Part shown: piece after piece, positions 56,922 to 64,000 of the stretch
How the letters are laid out: every line of letters starts with the position of its first letter
How positions within the stretch are numbered: the stretch's first letter is position 1
Source: Sphingosinicella ginsenosidimutans
GTDB taxonomy: Bacteria > Pseudomonadota > Alphaproteobacteria > Sphingomonadales > Sphingomonadaceae
Assembly (NCBI RefSeq): GCF_007995055.1
Contig: NZ_VOQQ01000001.1
Coordinates: 2,339,001-2,403,000 of the forward strand
Length of the DNA: 64,000 nucleotides
Reading direction: 5' to 3'
Notes under the pieces: generated by a model
Databases searched by the model: none
Seen by the model: the letters and a program-made list of their open reading frames with translations, nothing else
Told to the model about the DNA's origin: nothing
Position numbers and translations under genes: made by a program

Positions 56922-57686
56922 TTATGGATAAAGCGCGGCGAGCCCCGGCAGCGACGCCTCGTGCGTCAGATCGAGGTGGAGCGGCGTCACCGACACATAA
57001 CCGTCGTCGATCGCCTCCAGGTCGGTCGAATGACCGGGCGTCTCGATCATCGGCCCGAGGCCGAACCAGTAGTAATTGTAGCCGCGCGGATCGGTGCGCT
57101 GGACGATGCGGGTGCGGCCATAATCGCGTATGCCCTGGCGGACGACGCGGATTCCCTTCACGTCGTCGGGCGGCAGCGCCGGGAAGTTGACGTTGACGAG
57201 GGTGCGCGGGGCGATCGGCGTGTCGAGCAACGGCTTCAGCACCCGCTCGGCCCAGGCCTCGGCGGCGGCAAAGGGCACGGTGTCTCCCATCCCCTCCTTG
57301 GCATAGCATTGGCTGAGCGCGATTGACGGGATGCCGGCAAGCGCACCCTCCATCGCGGCGGAAACGGTGCCCGAATAGGTCACGTCCTCGCCGAGATTCG
57401 CGCCGCGGTTGACGCCGGACAGGATGAGATCGGGCCGCTCGTCCTTCATGATCCAGGCAAGGCCCATCATCACCGAATCGGTCGGCGTGCCGGTGACGCA
57501 GAAGCGCCGCTCGCCGAGCTTCCTCAGCCGCACCGGCTGGGTCAGCGTCAGCGAATGGCCGGCGCCCGATTGCTCCTCGCTCGGGGCGACGACCCAGATG
57601 TCGGCGGAGAATCGCGACGCGATCCGTTCGAGCACTTCAAGGCCCGGGGCATTCACCCCGTCGTCATTGGTCAGAAGGATGCGCAT
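56922..57686 (-). CDS. surE: 5'/3'-nucleotidase SurE
   Basis: A 254-aa metal-dependent phosphatase acting on nucleoside monophosphates. MRILLTNDDGVNAPG has the metal ligands D8 and D9; APSEEQSGAGHSLTL and LSGVNRGANLGEDVTYSGTVSAAMEG are the family signatures. ATG 57686 is used; the upstream frame is Arg-rich without similarity. The usual partner pcm is 37 kb away. The stop touches a terminator hairpin. Confidence 0.95.
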   Translation of the reverse strand: MRILLTNDDGVNAPGLEVLERIASRFSADIWVVAPSEEQSGAGHSLTLTQPVRLRKLGERRFCVTGTPTDSVMMGLAWIMKDERPDLILSGVNRGANLGEDVTYSGTVSAAMEGALAGIPSIALSQCYAKEGMGDTVPFAAAEAWAERVLKPLLDTPIAPRTLVNVNFPALPPDDVKGIRVVRQGIRDYGRTRIVQRTDPRGYNYYWFGLGPMIETPGHSTDLEAIDDGYVSVTPLHLDLTHEASLPGLAALYP

Positions 57687-57796
57687 GTCCGACGCTATGG
57701 CGGCGAGGGCGCCGCGCCGCAACCGGAACCGCGCCGCGCGCGGTGCGGGACCAAGGGCTCGCGCATCCTCCCGGGCGAAGAGGCGACCCAGGCAGC

Positions 57797-57831
57797 AAAG
57801 GCCCCGCCGGAAAGGGGAATCCGGCGGGGCC
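57797..57831 (-). terminator. Terminator of the Ser-rich protein gene
   Basis: A 12-bp perfect stem, GGCCCCGCCGGA (57800-57811) with TCCGGCGGGGCC (57820-57831), followed on the minus strand by TTTGC. It lies 25 bp past the minus-strand stop. Confidence 0.7.
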
Positions 57832-57855
57832 TCCAATCGCCCTTTACTTGCCAGC

Positions 57856-58998
57856 TCAGGCGGTTGCGCGTTTCCCCAACCGGCGTCGCGCGACGAGGGT
57901 CGCCGCCGCTGCGCCGAAGAGGAGGATCATCGGCGGCGCCGGAACGGGGGTGCCGCCCGTCGAGCCTGACGAGCTGCCGCCCGAGGAACTCGATGAAGAC
58001 GAGGAGGAACTCGAGCTCGACGAGGACGAGCTCGACGAGGAGGAGGTGCTGCCCGAAGAGCCGAAGCTGCTCGATCCGCCGGTCGCGCCCGAACTGGTCG
58101 AGCTCGACGAGGAGGAGCTGCTGCTCGACGAGGCGGAGCTGCTCGCCGAGGAGGCCGAGCTGCCGCCCGAGGAGGAGCTTCCGCCCGAGGAAGAGCCGTG
58201 ATGCCCCTTGCCGCCGCCATGGCCGCAATGCGGGCAGCCGCTCGATCCGCCGGAGCTAGACGAGCTCGAGGAAGAGGAAGAGCTCGAACTCGACGAGGAG
58301 CTGGAGGAGCTTGAGCTGCTGCTCGAGCTCGAGACGCCCGACGAGGTCGAGACGTTGCCGCTGGAGGTGGACACGCCGGAGGACGTGGAGACATTGCCGC
58401 TGGAGGTCGAGACACCCCCGGTCGACGTCGAGGTCGAAACCCCGCCCGTCGACGTGGAGACGCCACCCGTCGAGGTCGAAACGCCGCCGGTGGACGTGGA
58501 GACGCCGCCCGTGGAGGTCGAAATGCTGCCGCTCGACGTGGACGTCGAGCCGCCCGAGGAGGAGGTCGAGCTGGAAATGGTGATGTTGGCGCCGCTCGAG
58601 CTGCCGCCGCCGAAGAAGCCGCCCGAGAAGAAACCGCCGCCAAAGCCGAAGCCGCCCGATCCGCCGATGACGACGGGAACGCCGCTGCTGCCGCCGGAGC
58701 TTCCGACCGCGACCGGGGGCGGCGCGGGCGGTGGCATGAACATCGGCGGGATGATCGTCCGGGTCGTCACGGCCTGGCCGGCGGGAGCCGCGCAGGCGAT
58801 GCGGCGGACCGTCCGGCGGACGACGCGGTAGCGGGCGCCGGAATGGCGCACGACGCGATGCTGCCCCGAGGCGGCGGCATGCCGGACGAGCGCGGGGCGC
58901 TGCGGCGGATTTTCCGCGACATGGACGGCGCCCCCGCCGATGAGCGCGCCGCCGCAGGTGCAGGCGCAGAGCTTCGCCAATGCCATTCGAACCGACAT
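57856..58998 (-). CDS. Ser-homopolymer exported protein with VPAP-type C-terminal sorting signal
   Basis: A 380-aa low-complexity protein. The N-terminus MSVRMALAKLCACTCGGALI has a short hydrophobic run; about 40-95 are basic and Pro-rich. The rest is Ser/Gly/Thr: tandem GGVSTST units near 165-200, GNVSTSSGVSTSS units, then Ser runs of over 20 residues, interrupted by CPHCGHGGGKGHHG, a possible metal site. The end reads TPVPAPPMILLFGAAAATLV then ARRRLGKR: a VPAP motif, hydrophobic helix and Arg cluster, as in PEP-CTERM/exosortase substrates. On the other strand the same DNA encodes a Glu/Leu-rich frame, judged spurious. A surface or adhesive role is inferred. Confidence 0.7.
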   Translation of the reverse strand: MSVRMALAKLCACTCGGALIGGGAVHVAENPPQRPALVRHAAASGQHRVVRHSGARYRVVRRTVRRIACAAPAGQAVTTRTIIPPMFMPPPAPPPVAVGSSGGSSGVPVVIGGSGGFGFGGGFFSGGFFGGGSSSGANITISSSTSSSGGSTSTSSGSISTSTGGVSTSTGGVSTSTGGVSTSTGGVSTSTSTGGVSTSSGNVSTSSGVSTSSGNVSTSSGVSSSSSSSSSSSSSSSSSSSSSSSSSSSGGSSGCPHCGHGGGKGHHGSSSGGSSSSGGSSASSASSSASSSSSSSSSSSTSSGATGGSSSFGSSGSTSSSSSSSSSSSSSSSSSSSSSGGSSSGSTGGTPVPAPPMILLFGAAAATLVARRRLGKRATA

Positions 58999-59041
58999 GA
59001 GACCATCCTGTTCTTCGACGCCGGCATCGCGGCCGATCGAT

Positions 59042-59058
59042 CACATGCAGCACATGCA
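59042..59058. repeat. Tandem 8-bp direct repeat CACATGCA-G-CACATGCA
   Basis: CACATGCA at 59042-59049 and again at 59051-59058, a 9-bp period, about 45-60 bp upstream of the minus-strand ATG at 58998. Each copy contains the palindrome GCATGC-like core TGCA, so it could be a regulator site; equally it may be chance. Confidence 0.4.
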
Positions 59059-59294
59059 AAGCCCGGCGGTTCACGCAAGCGCGATGCACCGCAAATGCCC
59101 GGAATCCGCCGGTTTCAGCGGCTTTCGTCCCAAAGCTGCACAGCTTCCCGAGGCTGGTGAACAAAGGGATCGGCGGCTGCGCGCGCGATCATGGTTAAGC
59201 CGGGGTTGAAATCGGGCGAATCCGAATCGGCGGGGGCCGGCGAGGCGCGTCCCGGATCGAAAAGGAGCAAAATCTTCTCCTCTCCCCGAGCGGC

Positions 59295-59323
59295 TTGTCT
59301 GGCCCCTCCGCGACAGGTATAGG
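59295..59323 (+). promoter_or_regulatory. Probable dksA promoter
   Basis: TTGTCT (59295-59300), a 17-bp spacer and TATAGG (59318-59323). It predicts a leader of about 110 nt to the dksA ATG. Confidence 0.5.
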
Positions 59324-59442
59324 CGCGCCCGGGGCGGGAGAGATTCACGAGTGCGTACGACACCACACCCGCGCCTTGTTTTCAGCCGACTGGCCTTCGT
59401 TCAAAGAGGGGAACCGGGCCGGGAGACTTGGGTGGAGGGGTA

Positions 59443-59880
59443 ATGGCTACGCTTTCCGGTGACGCATTCGATCTTTCGCAATCCGGCTATCGGCCCAGTG
59501 CCAACGAAGAGTTCATGAATCCCGAGCAGCTCGCCTATTTCCGGTCGAAGCTGCTGATGTGGAAAGACGAAATTCTCAAGGAATCGCGCGAGACGATGGC
59601 GGAGCTCGCCAACGGTCCGATCCAGGAGGCCGATCTCACCGATCGCGCGTCGAGCGAGACCGATTGGGGCATCCATCTTCGCACCCGCGACCGTCAGCGC
59701 AAGCTGATCGCCAAGATCGACGCGGCGATGCGCCGCATCGAAAATGGCGAATATGGCTTTTGCGAAGTGACCGGAGAGCCGATCAGCCTCGCCCGGCTGG
59801 AGGCGCGCCCGATCGCAACGATGACCGTGGAGGCGCAGGAGCGCCACGAGAAGAACGAGCGGATCAGCCGCGACGACTGA
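59443..59880 (+). CDS. dksA: RNA polymerase-binding transcription factor DksA
   Basis: A 145-aa secondary-channel factor that works with ppGpp. The coiled-coil tip has D64-x2-D67-x-A69 (DLTDRAS). The zinc-finger position holds C107, T110, T128 and A131 instead of four cysteines (GFCEVTGEP and MTVEAQERHE), the single-cysteine form known from alphaproteobacteria such as Rhodobacter sphaeroides. I use ATG 59443 with GGAGGGG 2-8 nt upstream. A strong terminator follows. Confidence 0.93.
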   Translation: MATLSGDAFDLSQSGYRPSANEEFMNPEQLAYFRSKLLMWKDEILKESRETMAELANGPIQEADLTDRASSETDWGIHLRTRDRQRKLIAKIDAAMRRIENGEYGFCEVTGEPISLARLEARPIATMTVEAQERHEKNERISRDD

Positions 59881-59884
59881 AATG

Positions 59885-59924
59885 AAAAGCGCCGCGCCGG
59901 CACGGAGCCGGGCGGCGCTTTTTT
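59885..59924 (+). terminator. Intrinsic terminator of dksA
   Basis: AAAAGCGCCGC (59885-59895) and GCGGCGCTTTT (59912-59922) form an 11-bp stem with an inner CCGG/CCGG stem and end in six T. This is the clearest rho-independent terminator of the window. Confidence 0.93.
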
Positions 59925-59942
59925 CCGGCGATGATCGGGCCC

Positions 59943-60101
59943 CTAGTGAAGGCCGGCAATCTCTTCCTTGATCCGGAGCTTTTCCTTCTTGAGCCTGGCG
60001 AGGGTCGCCATGTCCGGCAGGGGGCGTTGAGCTTCTTCGGTGATCCGGGCTTCGAGGCCCGCGTGCCGCGCTTCCAGTGCCGAAACATGCGCCTGCTGCA
60101 T
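59943..60101 (-). CDS. DUF465 (YdcH-like) small protein, minus strand
   Basis: A 52-aa helical protein: MQQAHVSALEARHAGLEARI, then PLPDMATLARLKKEKLRIKEE and IAGLH. The DUF465 mark is LARLKKEKLRIKEEI. AAGGAG precedes two ATGs; the one at 60101 has 6-nt spacing, the one at 60107 has none, so I choose 60101. It is divergent from the next gene, also DUF465, which makes them a paralogous pair. Function is unknown. Confidence 0.82.
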   Translation of the reverse strand: MQQAHVSALEARHAGLEARITEEAQRPLPDMATLARLKKEKLRIKEEIAGLH

Positions 60102-60261
60102 TGCCATCTCCTTTGGCTGAGGCTCCCCTGTCTTGAGCCTTCATCTAATCACGATCGCGGGCCTTTGTCTGCCCCTCTCCGACCGCTCAACCCGTATATA
60201 CGGCGGTTCGTTGAAGGACTATTGATAGCGCTTCCGTCGGACCGGGCAGGAGGAGTGGCTC

Positions 60262-60474
60262 ATGGAGAGGAGCGAGTTCGCCGGCATGGATTCGGCCTCG
60301 CGACTCGCGGCGCTGAGGACCGAGCATCGGGACCTCGACACCGCGATCGATGCGTTGCGCAGCATGGCCGCGCCCGACCAGCTTCAGCTCGCGCGGCTGA
60401 AGAAGCGAAAATTGCGCCTCAAGGACGAGATCGCGCTGCTCGAAGATCTGTGCGTTCCGGACATCATCGCCTGA
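60262..60474 (+). CDS. DUF465 (YdcH-like) small protein, plus strand
   Basis: A 70-aa helical protein with LRTEHRDLDTAIDALRSMA and LQLARLKKRKLRLKDEIALLED, matching the DUF465 core, followed by a short tail LCVPDIIA. GGAGGAG stands about 7 nt before ATG 60262. It faces away from the other DUF465 gene across 160 bp. The Cys near the end is a feature not present in the partner. Confidence 0.85.
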   Translation: MERSEFAGMDSASRLAALRTEHRDLDTAIDALRSMAAPDQLQLARLKKRKLRLKDEIALLEDLCVPDIIA

Positions 60475-60580
60475 TCGCCCGGCGCTGCGCCGGCCCGGTG
60501 CCGGCCCTTGCCCAATACGGGACAGCCCTTTTGCCTTTTCGCCTTCGCCGCGGGGCGATGCTGTGGCAGTGAATCGCGCC

Positions 60581-61042
60581 ATGGCGACCGAAGCTGCCCG
60601 TGCTGCACTGACCCCCCGTCTGGTCGATGCGCTCTATATCGAGGCGATGGTGCTGGCCGATGAGGCCCGCTCCTATTTCGATTCGCAGGCGCGCGACGAC
60701 CGGCTGGTCCTCGATCCCGTCGATCGGGTCGCCTTTTCGTGCGAATCGCTCAAGGTGACGACCCGCCTGATGCACGTCATCGCCTGGCTTCTGACCCAGC
60801 GCGCGCTCGCGGCGGGGGAGATCAGCCACGCGCAGGCCGGGCAGCCGGAGCGGCGGCTCGGCGAGGCGCAGGCGAGCGATTCCCGGCTGATGCCGAAACT
60901 GCCCGAGCAGGGCGCAGAGCTGATCCGCGCCAGCGAGGAATTGTACGAGCGGGTCCGCCGGCTCGACGAAGGCAGCTATGCGCGCGAGCCGGTAGCCAGC
61001 CCGGCCCGCAGCCTGCTGAGCCGGCTCGAACGCGCCTTCTGA
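60581..61042 (+). CDS. rcdA: RcdA-like DUF1465 protein
   Basis: A 153-aa protein of the DUF1465 family, of which Caulobacter RcdA is the known member; that is an adaptor that helps ClpXP degrade the cell-cycle regulator CtrA at the pole. TPRLVDALYIEAMVLADEARSYFD and FSCESLKVTTRLMHVIAWLLTQRA are the conserved helices; the tail after about 90 is variable. I prefer ATG 60581 over GTG 60563. Co-occurrence with PopZ-like fits a polar cell-cycle machinery, but function in this organism is inferred. Confidence 0.85.
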   Translation: MATEAARAALTPRLVDALYIEAMVLADEARSYFDSQARDDRLVLDPVDRVAFSCESLKVTTRLMHVIAWLLTQRALAAGEISHAQAGQPERRLGEAQASDSRLMPKLPEQGAELIRASEELYERVRRLDEGSYAREPVASPARSLLSRLERAF

Positions 61043-61090
61043 GTCGCGCCTGGCGTGACGCCGCGGCGAATTGCCGATAGGACAGGGGCG

Positions 61091-62230
61091 ATGCAGCCCT
61101 TCGAATTCCATTATGGACCGCGACTCGTCGTCGGGCCGGGCGCGTCGCGCCGGCTCGGCGAGGCGCTGCCGCAGGGACGATGCCTGTTCGTGACCGATGC
61201 GACGGTGCGTGCGCTCGGCCTTGCCGATGCGGCGCTGGCCGGCCTTGCCGCGGCCGGGATCGATCCGGTGATCTTCGATGCGGTGGAGGCCGATCCGTCG
61301 CGCGAGACCGTCGCCGCGACGGTCGCGGCGGGGCAGGGCTGCACCTCGGTGATCGGCTTCGGCGGCGGCAGCCCGATGGATGTCGCCAAGCTCGCCGCCT
61401 ATCTGATCGCGACCGGCGAGGATCTCGATGGCTTGTGGGGCGTCGGCAAGGCGACCGGCGCGCGGCTGCCCCTGGCGCTGGTGCCGACCACCGCGGGCAC
61501 CGGATCGGAGGCGACCCCGGTCACCGTCATCACCGTCGGCGCGACCGAGAAACGGGGCGTGAGCAGCGCCGCGCTGGTGCCCGATATCGCGGTGCTCGAC
61601 CCGGAACTGACCTTGAGCCTGCCGCGCGCCGTCACCGCCGCGACGGGCATCGACGCGATGGTCCATGCGATCGAGGCCTACACCTCGGCGCGGCTCAAGA
61701 ACCCGATGTCGGACATGCTCGCGCGCCAGGCGCTGACGCTGATTTCGGCCAATCTCATCCGCGCCTGCAATTCGCCTGACGATGTCGAGGCGCGGGGGAA
61801 CATGCTCCTTGCCTCGCATCTCGCCGGGGTCGCCTTCGCCAATGCGCCGGTCGCGGGGGTTCATGCGCTGGCCTATCCGCTCGGCGGGCATTTCCATGTG
61901 CCGCACGGCGTTTCCAATGCGCTGATGCTGACCCATGTGCTCGGCCACAACATGGCCGCGGCGATGCCGCTCTATGCGGAGCTCGGGGCCTTGCTCGATC
62001 CGTCCGCCGCCACGCTCGGCCGGCAGGGACAGGCGCAGGCGCTGATCGCCCATCTCGACAGGCTTGCCGACGCCGCGGGCGTGCCGCGTCGCCTCTCGGC
62101 GCTCGGCATCGGCGCGGAGCATCTCGACCTGCTCGCGGCCGAGGCGATGAAGCAGGAGCGGCTGCTGATCAACAATCCCTGCCCGATCGGGGAGGGCGAT
62201 GCGCGCCGGCTTTACGAGGCGGCCCTGTGA
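61091..62230 (+). CDS. Iron-containing alcohol dehydrogenase
   Basis: A 379-aa NAD(P)-dependent dehydrogenase (group III ADH). The nucleotide loop GFGGGSPMDVAKLAAYL, the PTTAGTGSEATPVTVIT signature and the metal region with HALAYPLGGHFHVPHGVSNAL are present. It starts at ATG 61091. Its TGA overlaps the GTG of the thioesterase gene, so the two are probably co-expressed. Related enzymes act on maleylacetate, lactaldehyde or long alcohols; the substrate is undetermined. Confidence 0.91.
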   Translation: MQPFEFHYGPRLVVGPGASRRLGEALPQGRCLFVTDATVRALGLADAALAGLAAAGIDPVIFDAVEADPSRETVAATVAAGQGCTSVIGFGGGSPMDVAKLAAYLIATGEDLDGLWGVGKATGARLPLALVPTTAGTGSEATPVTVITVGATEKRGVSSAALVPDIAVLDPELTLSLPRAVTAATGIDAMVHAIEAYTSARLKNPMSDMLARQALTLISANLIRACNSPDDVEARGNMLLASHLAGVAFANAPVAGVHALAYPLGGHFHVPHGVSNALMLTHVLGHNMAAAMPLYAELGALLDPSAATLGRQGQAQALIAHLDRLADAAGVPRRLSALGIGAEHLDLLAAEAMKQERLLINNPCPIGEGDARRLYEAAL

Positions 62231-62676
62231 GCGTGCCGATGCGCGGCCGCGCCGCTTATCCGGTGTGGCGCGAGATCGCGACCCGCTGGAGCGACAACGA
62301 CGTCTACGGCCACGTCAACAATGTCGTCCATTATTCCTGGTTCGATACCGCGGTGAACGCCTGGCTGATCGAGGCCGGTCTGCTCGATGTCGATCGCGGC
62401 GACCCGATCGGCCTGGTGGTCGAGACCGGCTGCCGCTATGCCGCATCGCTTTCCTATCCCGAGCCGGTCGAGATCGGCCTTGGCGTCGAGCATCTCGGCA
62501 CATCGAGCGTGCGTTACCGGATCGGCGTCTTCGCGAGGGGCGCGGCCGCTCCGGCGGCGGAGGGGCATTTCGTCCATGTCTATGTGAACCGCGCGGATCG
62601 CAGGCCCGCGCCGCTGCCCGATGCGTGGCGCGCGACGCTCGAATCGATCCGCCTGATCGAGGTCGGGCATGGCTGA
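62227..62676 (+). CDS. 4HBT-type acyl-CoA thioesterase
   Basis: A 149-aa hotdog-fold protein. RWSDNDVYGHVNNVVHYSWFD is the catalytic helix of the YbgC/4-hydroxybenzoyl-CoA thioesterase group, with D in the DxDxYGHVNN pattern. The start is GTG 62227. It overlaps both neighbours (4 bp at the front, 8 bp at the back), so it is part of a four-gene unit with the dehydrogenase, GFA and perhaps MFS genes. Confidence 0.9.
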   Translation: MSVPMRGRAAYPVWREIATRWSDNDVYGHVNNVVHYSWFDTAVNAWLIEAGLLDVDRGDPIGLVVETGCRYAASLSYPEPVEIGLGVEHLGTSSVRYRIGVFARGAAAPAAEGHFVHVYVNRADRRPAPLPDAWRATLESIRLIEVGHG

Positions 62677-63112
62677 ACGGATGACCGGTGGCTGCGCGTG
62701 CGGCCGCGTGCGCTACACGGCCGCGGTCGCGGACAGGGACGCCTATCTCTGCCATTGCCGGATGTGCCAGCGCGCCACGGGGAGTGTCTCGATCGCGTTC
62801 AAGAACCTGCGTCGGGCGGACGTCGAATGGGAAGGCGAGCCCGACTGGTACGAAAGTTCGCCGATCGCGCGGCGGCCTTATTGCCGGGACTGCGGGACAT
62901 CGCTCGGCTTCGCCTATCCCGACAGCGACAAGATGGACCTGACCGTCGCCTCGTTCGACGATCCCTCGCGTTTCCGCCCGGTCAGCCATTTCGGCGCGGA
63001 GAGCATCCACCGCGCGTGGATCGACACGGCGGGCCTTCCGGAAACCCGAAGCGACGAATATCAGCCGCTCGTCGATCGCTGGACGAAGGCGACCGCGACC
63101 AGCGCCGATTGA
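62669..63112 (+). CDS. GFA family zinc-binding protein
   Basis: A 147-aa protein of the glutathione-dependent formaldehyde-activating (GFA/CENP-V) fold. Zinc ligands are C9, C11, C28, C30, C33, C72 and C75 (GGCACGRVRY, YLCHCRMCQ, YCRDCGT). It starts 8 bp inside the thioesterase gene. Whether it activates formaldehyde is doubtful in this context; many GFA proteins have other or unknown substrates. Confidence 0.92.
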   Translation: MAERMTGGCACGRVRYTAAVADRDAYLCHCRMCQRATGSVSIAFKNLRRADVEWEGEPDWYESSPIARRPYCRDCGTSLGFAYPDSDKMDLTVASFDDPSRFRPVSHFGAESIHRAWIDTAGLPETRSDEYQPLVDRWTKATATSAD

Positions 63113-63135
63113 GGCTGAACGAACGGGGGATCACG

Positions 63136-64000
63136 ATGCGCTTCCATCATCCGGCGGTGCCGGTCGTGCTCGCCGTGCTGCTGATCGATGCGATCGGCTT
63201 CGGCATCGTCCTGCCGGTGCTCCCAAGCCTGATCGTCGCGCTCGGCCATGTCGACCTCACGCAGGCGACGCGGATCGCCGGCTATCTGCTCGTCGCCTAT
63301 GCCGGCGCGCAATTCTTCGCCGGGCCGGTGCTCGGCAATCTCGGCGACCGGTTCGGCCGTCGGCCGGTGCTGCTCGTCTCGACGATCGCCTTCGCGCTCG
63401 ATTACCTGTTGATGGCGGCCGCGCCGACGCTGGCCTGGCTGTTCGTCGGCCGGCTGATCGCGGGCATTGCCGGCGCGACCTATGGTCCGGTCAACGCGGT
63501 GCTCGCCGACGTGACCGAGCCGGAAAAGCGCGGCGCCACCTTCGGTCTGATGGGCGCCGCCTTCGGCCTCGGCTTCATCCTCGGGCCGGCGATCGGCGGA
63601 TTGCTCGCGCAGTTCGGGACGCGAACGCCGTTCATCGCGGCGGCCGTGCTCGCCGGCCTCAACGCGCTGTGGATCGCTGCGCGCCTTCCGGAGACGATGG
63701 CGCCGGAAGACCGGCGGACGTTCCGCTGGCGCGACGCCCACATATTCGGCGCCTTCCGGCCGCTGTTCAGCGCCGGCGGCGCGACGCCGCTCCTGCTCGC
63801 GGCCCTGCTGTGGCAGCTCGGCCATATCGTCTATCCGGCGACCTGGGCCTTCTGGGCGGAAATCGCGCTCGGCTGGGATGCGACGGCGATCGGCTGGTCG
63901 CTCGCGGCGACCGGCGTCGTCATGGCGATCGCCCAGAGTATCGTCACCGGTCCGATGATCGCCCGGCTGGGTGAAGCGCGCACCGTCGTCATCGGGATGG
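63136..64000 (+). CDS. MFS transporter, TetA-like (3' end outside window)
   Basis: The first 288 codons of a drug:H+ antiporter-1 type transporter. MRFHHPAVPVVLAVLLIDAIG, GIVLPVLPSLI and the motif A GNLGDRFGRRPVLLVS after helix 2 are typical of the TetA group; GFILGPAIGGLLAQFG is the helix-5 motif C. It starts at ATG 63136, 23 bp after GFA. The open frame runs off the window end. Confidence 0.88.
   Translation, partial: MRFHHPAVPVVLAVLLIDAIGFGIVLPVLPSLIVALGHVDLTQATRIAGYLLVAYAGAQFFAGPVLGNLGDRFGRRPVLLVSTIAFALDYLLMAAAPTLAWLFVGRLIAGIAGATYGPVNAVLADVTEPEKRGATFGLMGAAFGLGFILGPAIGGLLAQFGTRTPFIAAAVLAGLNALWIAARLPETMAPEDRRTFRWRDAHIFGAFRPLFSAGGATPLLLAALLWQLGHIVYPATWAFWAEIALGWDATAIGWSLAATGVVMAIAQSIVTGPMIARLGEARTVVIGM

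Larger units (their letters stand above)
58999..59442. other. 444-bp intergenic region between the Ser-rich protein gene and dksA
   Basis: This divergent gap holds the dksA promoter (59295-59323), a direct-repeat pair near the minus-strand gene (59042-59058), and probably the promoter of that gene. I see no convincing coding frame: frames on both strands lack a ribosome-binding site and composition typical of the neighbours. Confidence 0.6.

Noticed and set aside
58370..58540. Tandem repeats that could suggest a CRISPR array
   Set aside because: Units are coding GGVSTST repeats in frame, without unique spacers, and no cas genes occur.
58208..58831. Plus-strand Glu/Leu/Pro/Val-rich frame of 207 codons opposite the Ser-rich gene
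   Set aside because: It is the reverse complement of Ser codon runs and repeats, has no ribosome-binding site, signal or domain, while the minus frame has an export start, a sorting tail and a terminator.

Overview
The window is a high-G+C chromosomal segment from an alphaproteobacterium, most likely of the order Sphingomonadales. The evidence is gene content and order rather than a marker gene. It has ffs (SRP RNA) directly upstream of dnaX and a ybaB/ebfC-type gene; a TolC-type channel followed by a PopZ/DUF2497 protein and valS; a single-cysteine DksA; an RcdA/DUF1465 protein; cysteine-poor Mg-type hemB; orphan Flp pilins; a TonB-dependent receptor; and a Ser-rich protein with a VPAP-type C-terminal anchor. 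I see no transposase, prophage or CRISPR array, so this looks like a conserved housekeeping region with a few lineage-specific genes set into it.

Layout. 0-6.5 kb: small membrane protein, alpha/beta hydrolase, a cysteine desulfurase plus [2Fe-2S] ferredoxin pair behind a palindrome that looks like an iron-regulator operator, then ffs-dnaX-ybaB, an endonuclease/phosphatase-family protein and a DUF4019-like secreted protein. 6.5-17.3 kb: radA (frameshifted in a G-run), a lipase-like hydrolase, cvpA, cysS, an IscU-like scaffold, a CPA2 K+/H+ antiporter, aroK, a 57-aa membrane protein overlapping a large exported protein, xerD and accA. 17.3-32.9 kb: two lone Flp pilins, mutT, two methyltransferases, tolC, popZ-like, an S9 peptidase, valS, a MATE transporter, hemB, a spermidine-synthase-like membrane fusion, GNAT and gamma carbonic anhydrase genes. 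33-43.9 kb: two tRNA-Arg genes flanking a hydrolase and a caspase-like protease, then folE, two transporter/membrane genes, a beta-lactamase-fold hydrolase, the rpsF-rpsR-rplI operon and a TPM-domain protein. 44-54.3 kb: fabD-fabG-acpP-fabF-mltG interrupted by an antisense GT87 gene, and a minus-strand run rimO - leucyl aminopeptidase - MarR - NlpC/P60 pseudo-enzyme - small membrane protein. 54.4-64 kb: TonB receptor, surE, Ser-rich surface protein, dksA, two divergent DUF465 genes, rcdA, an iron-type alcohol dehydrogenase, a thioesterase, a GFA protein and an MFS transporter cut by the window end.

How the genes work together. Many genes are translationally coupled by ATGA/GTGA overlaps (desulfurase-ferredoxin, cvpA-cysS, scaffold-antiporter, exported protein-xerD, hemB-fusion-GNAT, ADH-thioesterase-GFA), which suggests short operons of loosely related function. 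The clearest functional units are Fe-S biogenesis (desulfurase, ferredoxin, possibly the scaffold), fatty-acid synthesis with cell-wall processing (accA, fab genes, mltG), translation (valS, cysS, rpsF operon, rimO, two tRNA-Arg, ffs), and polarity/cell-cycle and stringent control (PopZ-like, RcdA, DksA).

The best candidates for a second look are the NlpC/P60 homologue that has lost its catalytic Cys, the Ser-homopolymer VPAP-anchored protein, the caspase/hydrolase pair between two tRNA-Arg genes, the overlapping 57-aa/606-aa pair between aroK and xerD, and the G-run frameshift in radA. I did not find a convincing wholly new multi-gene system.
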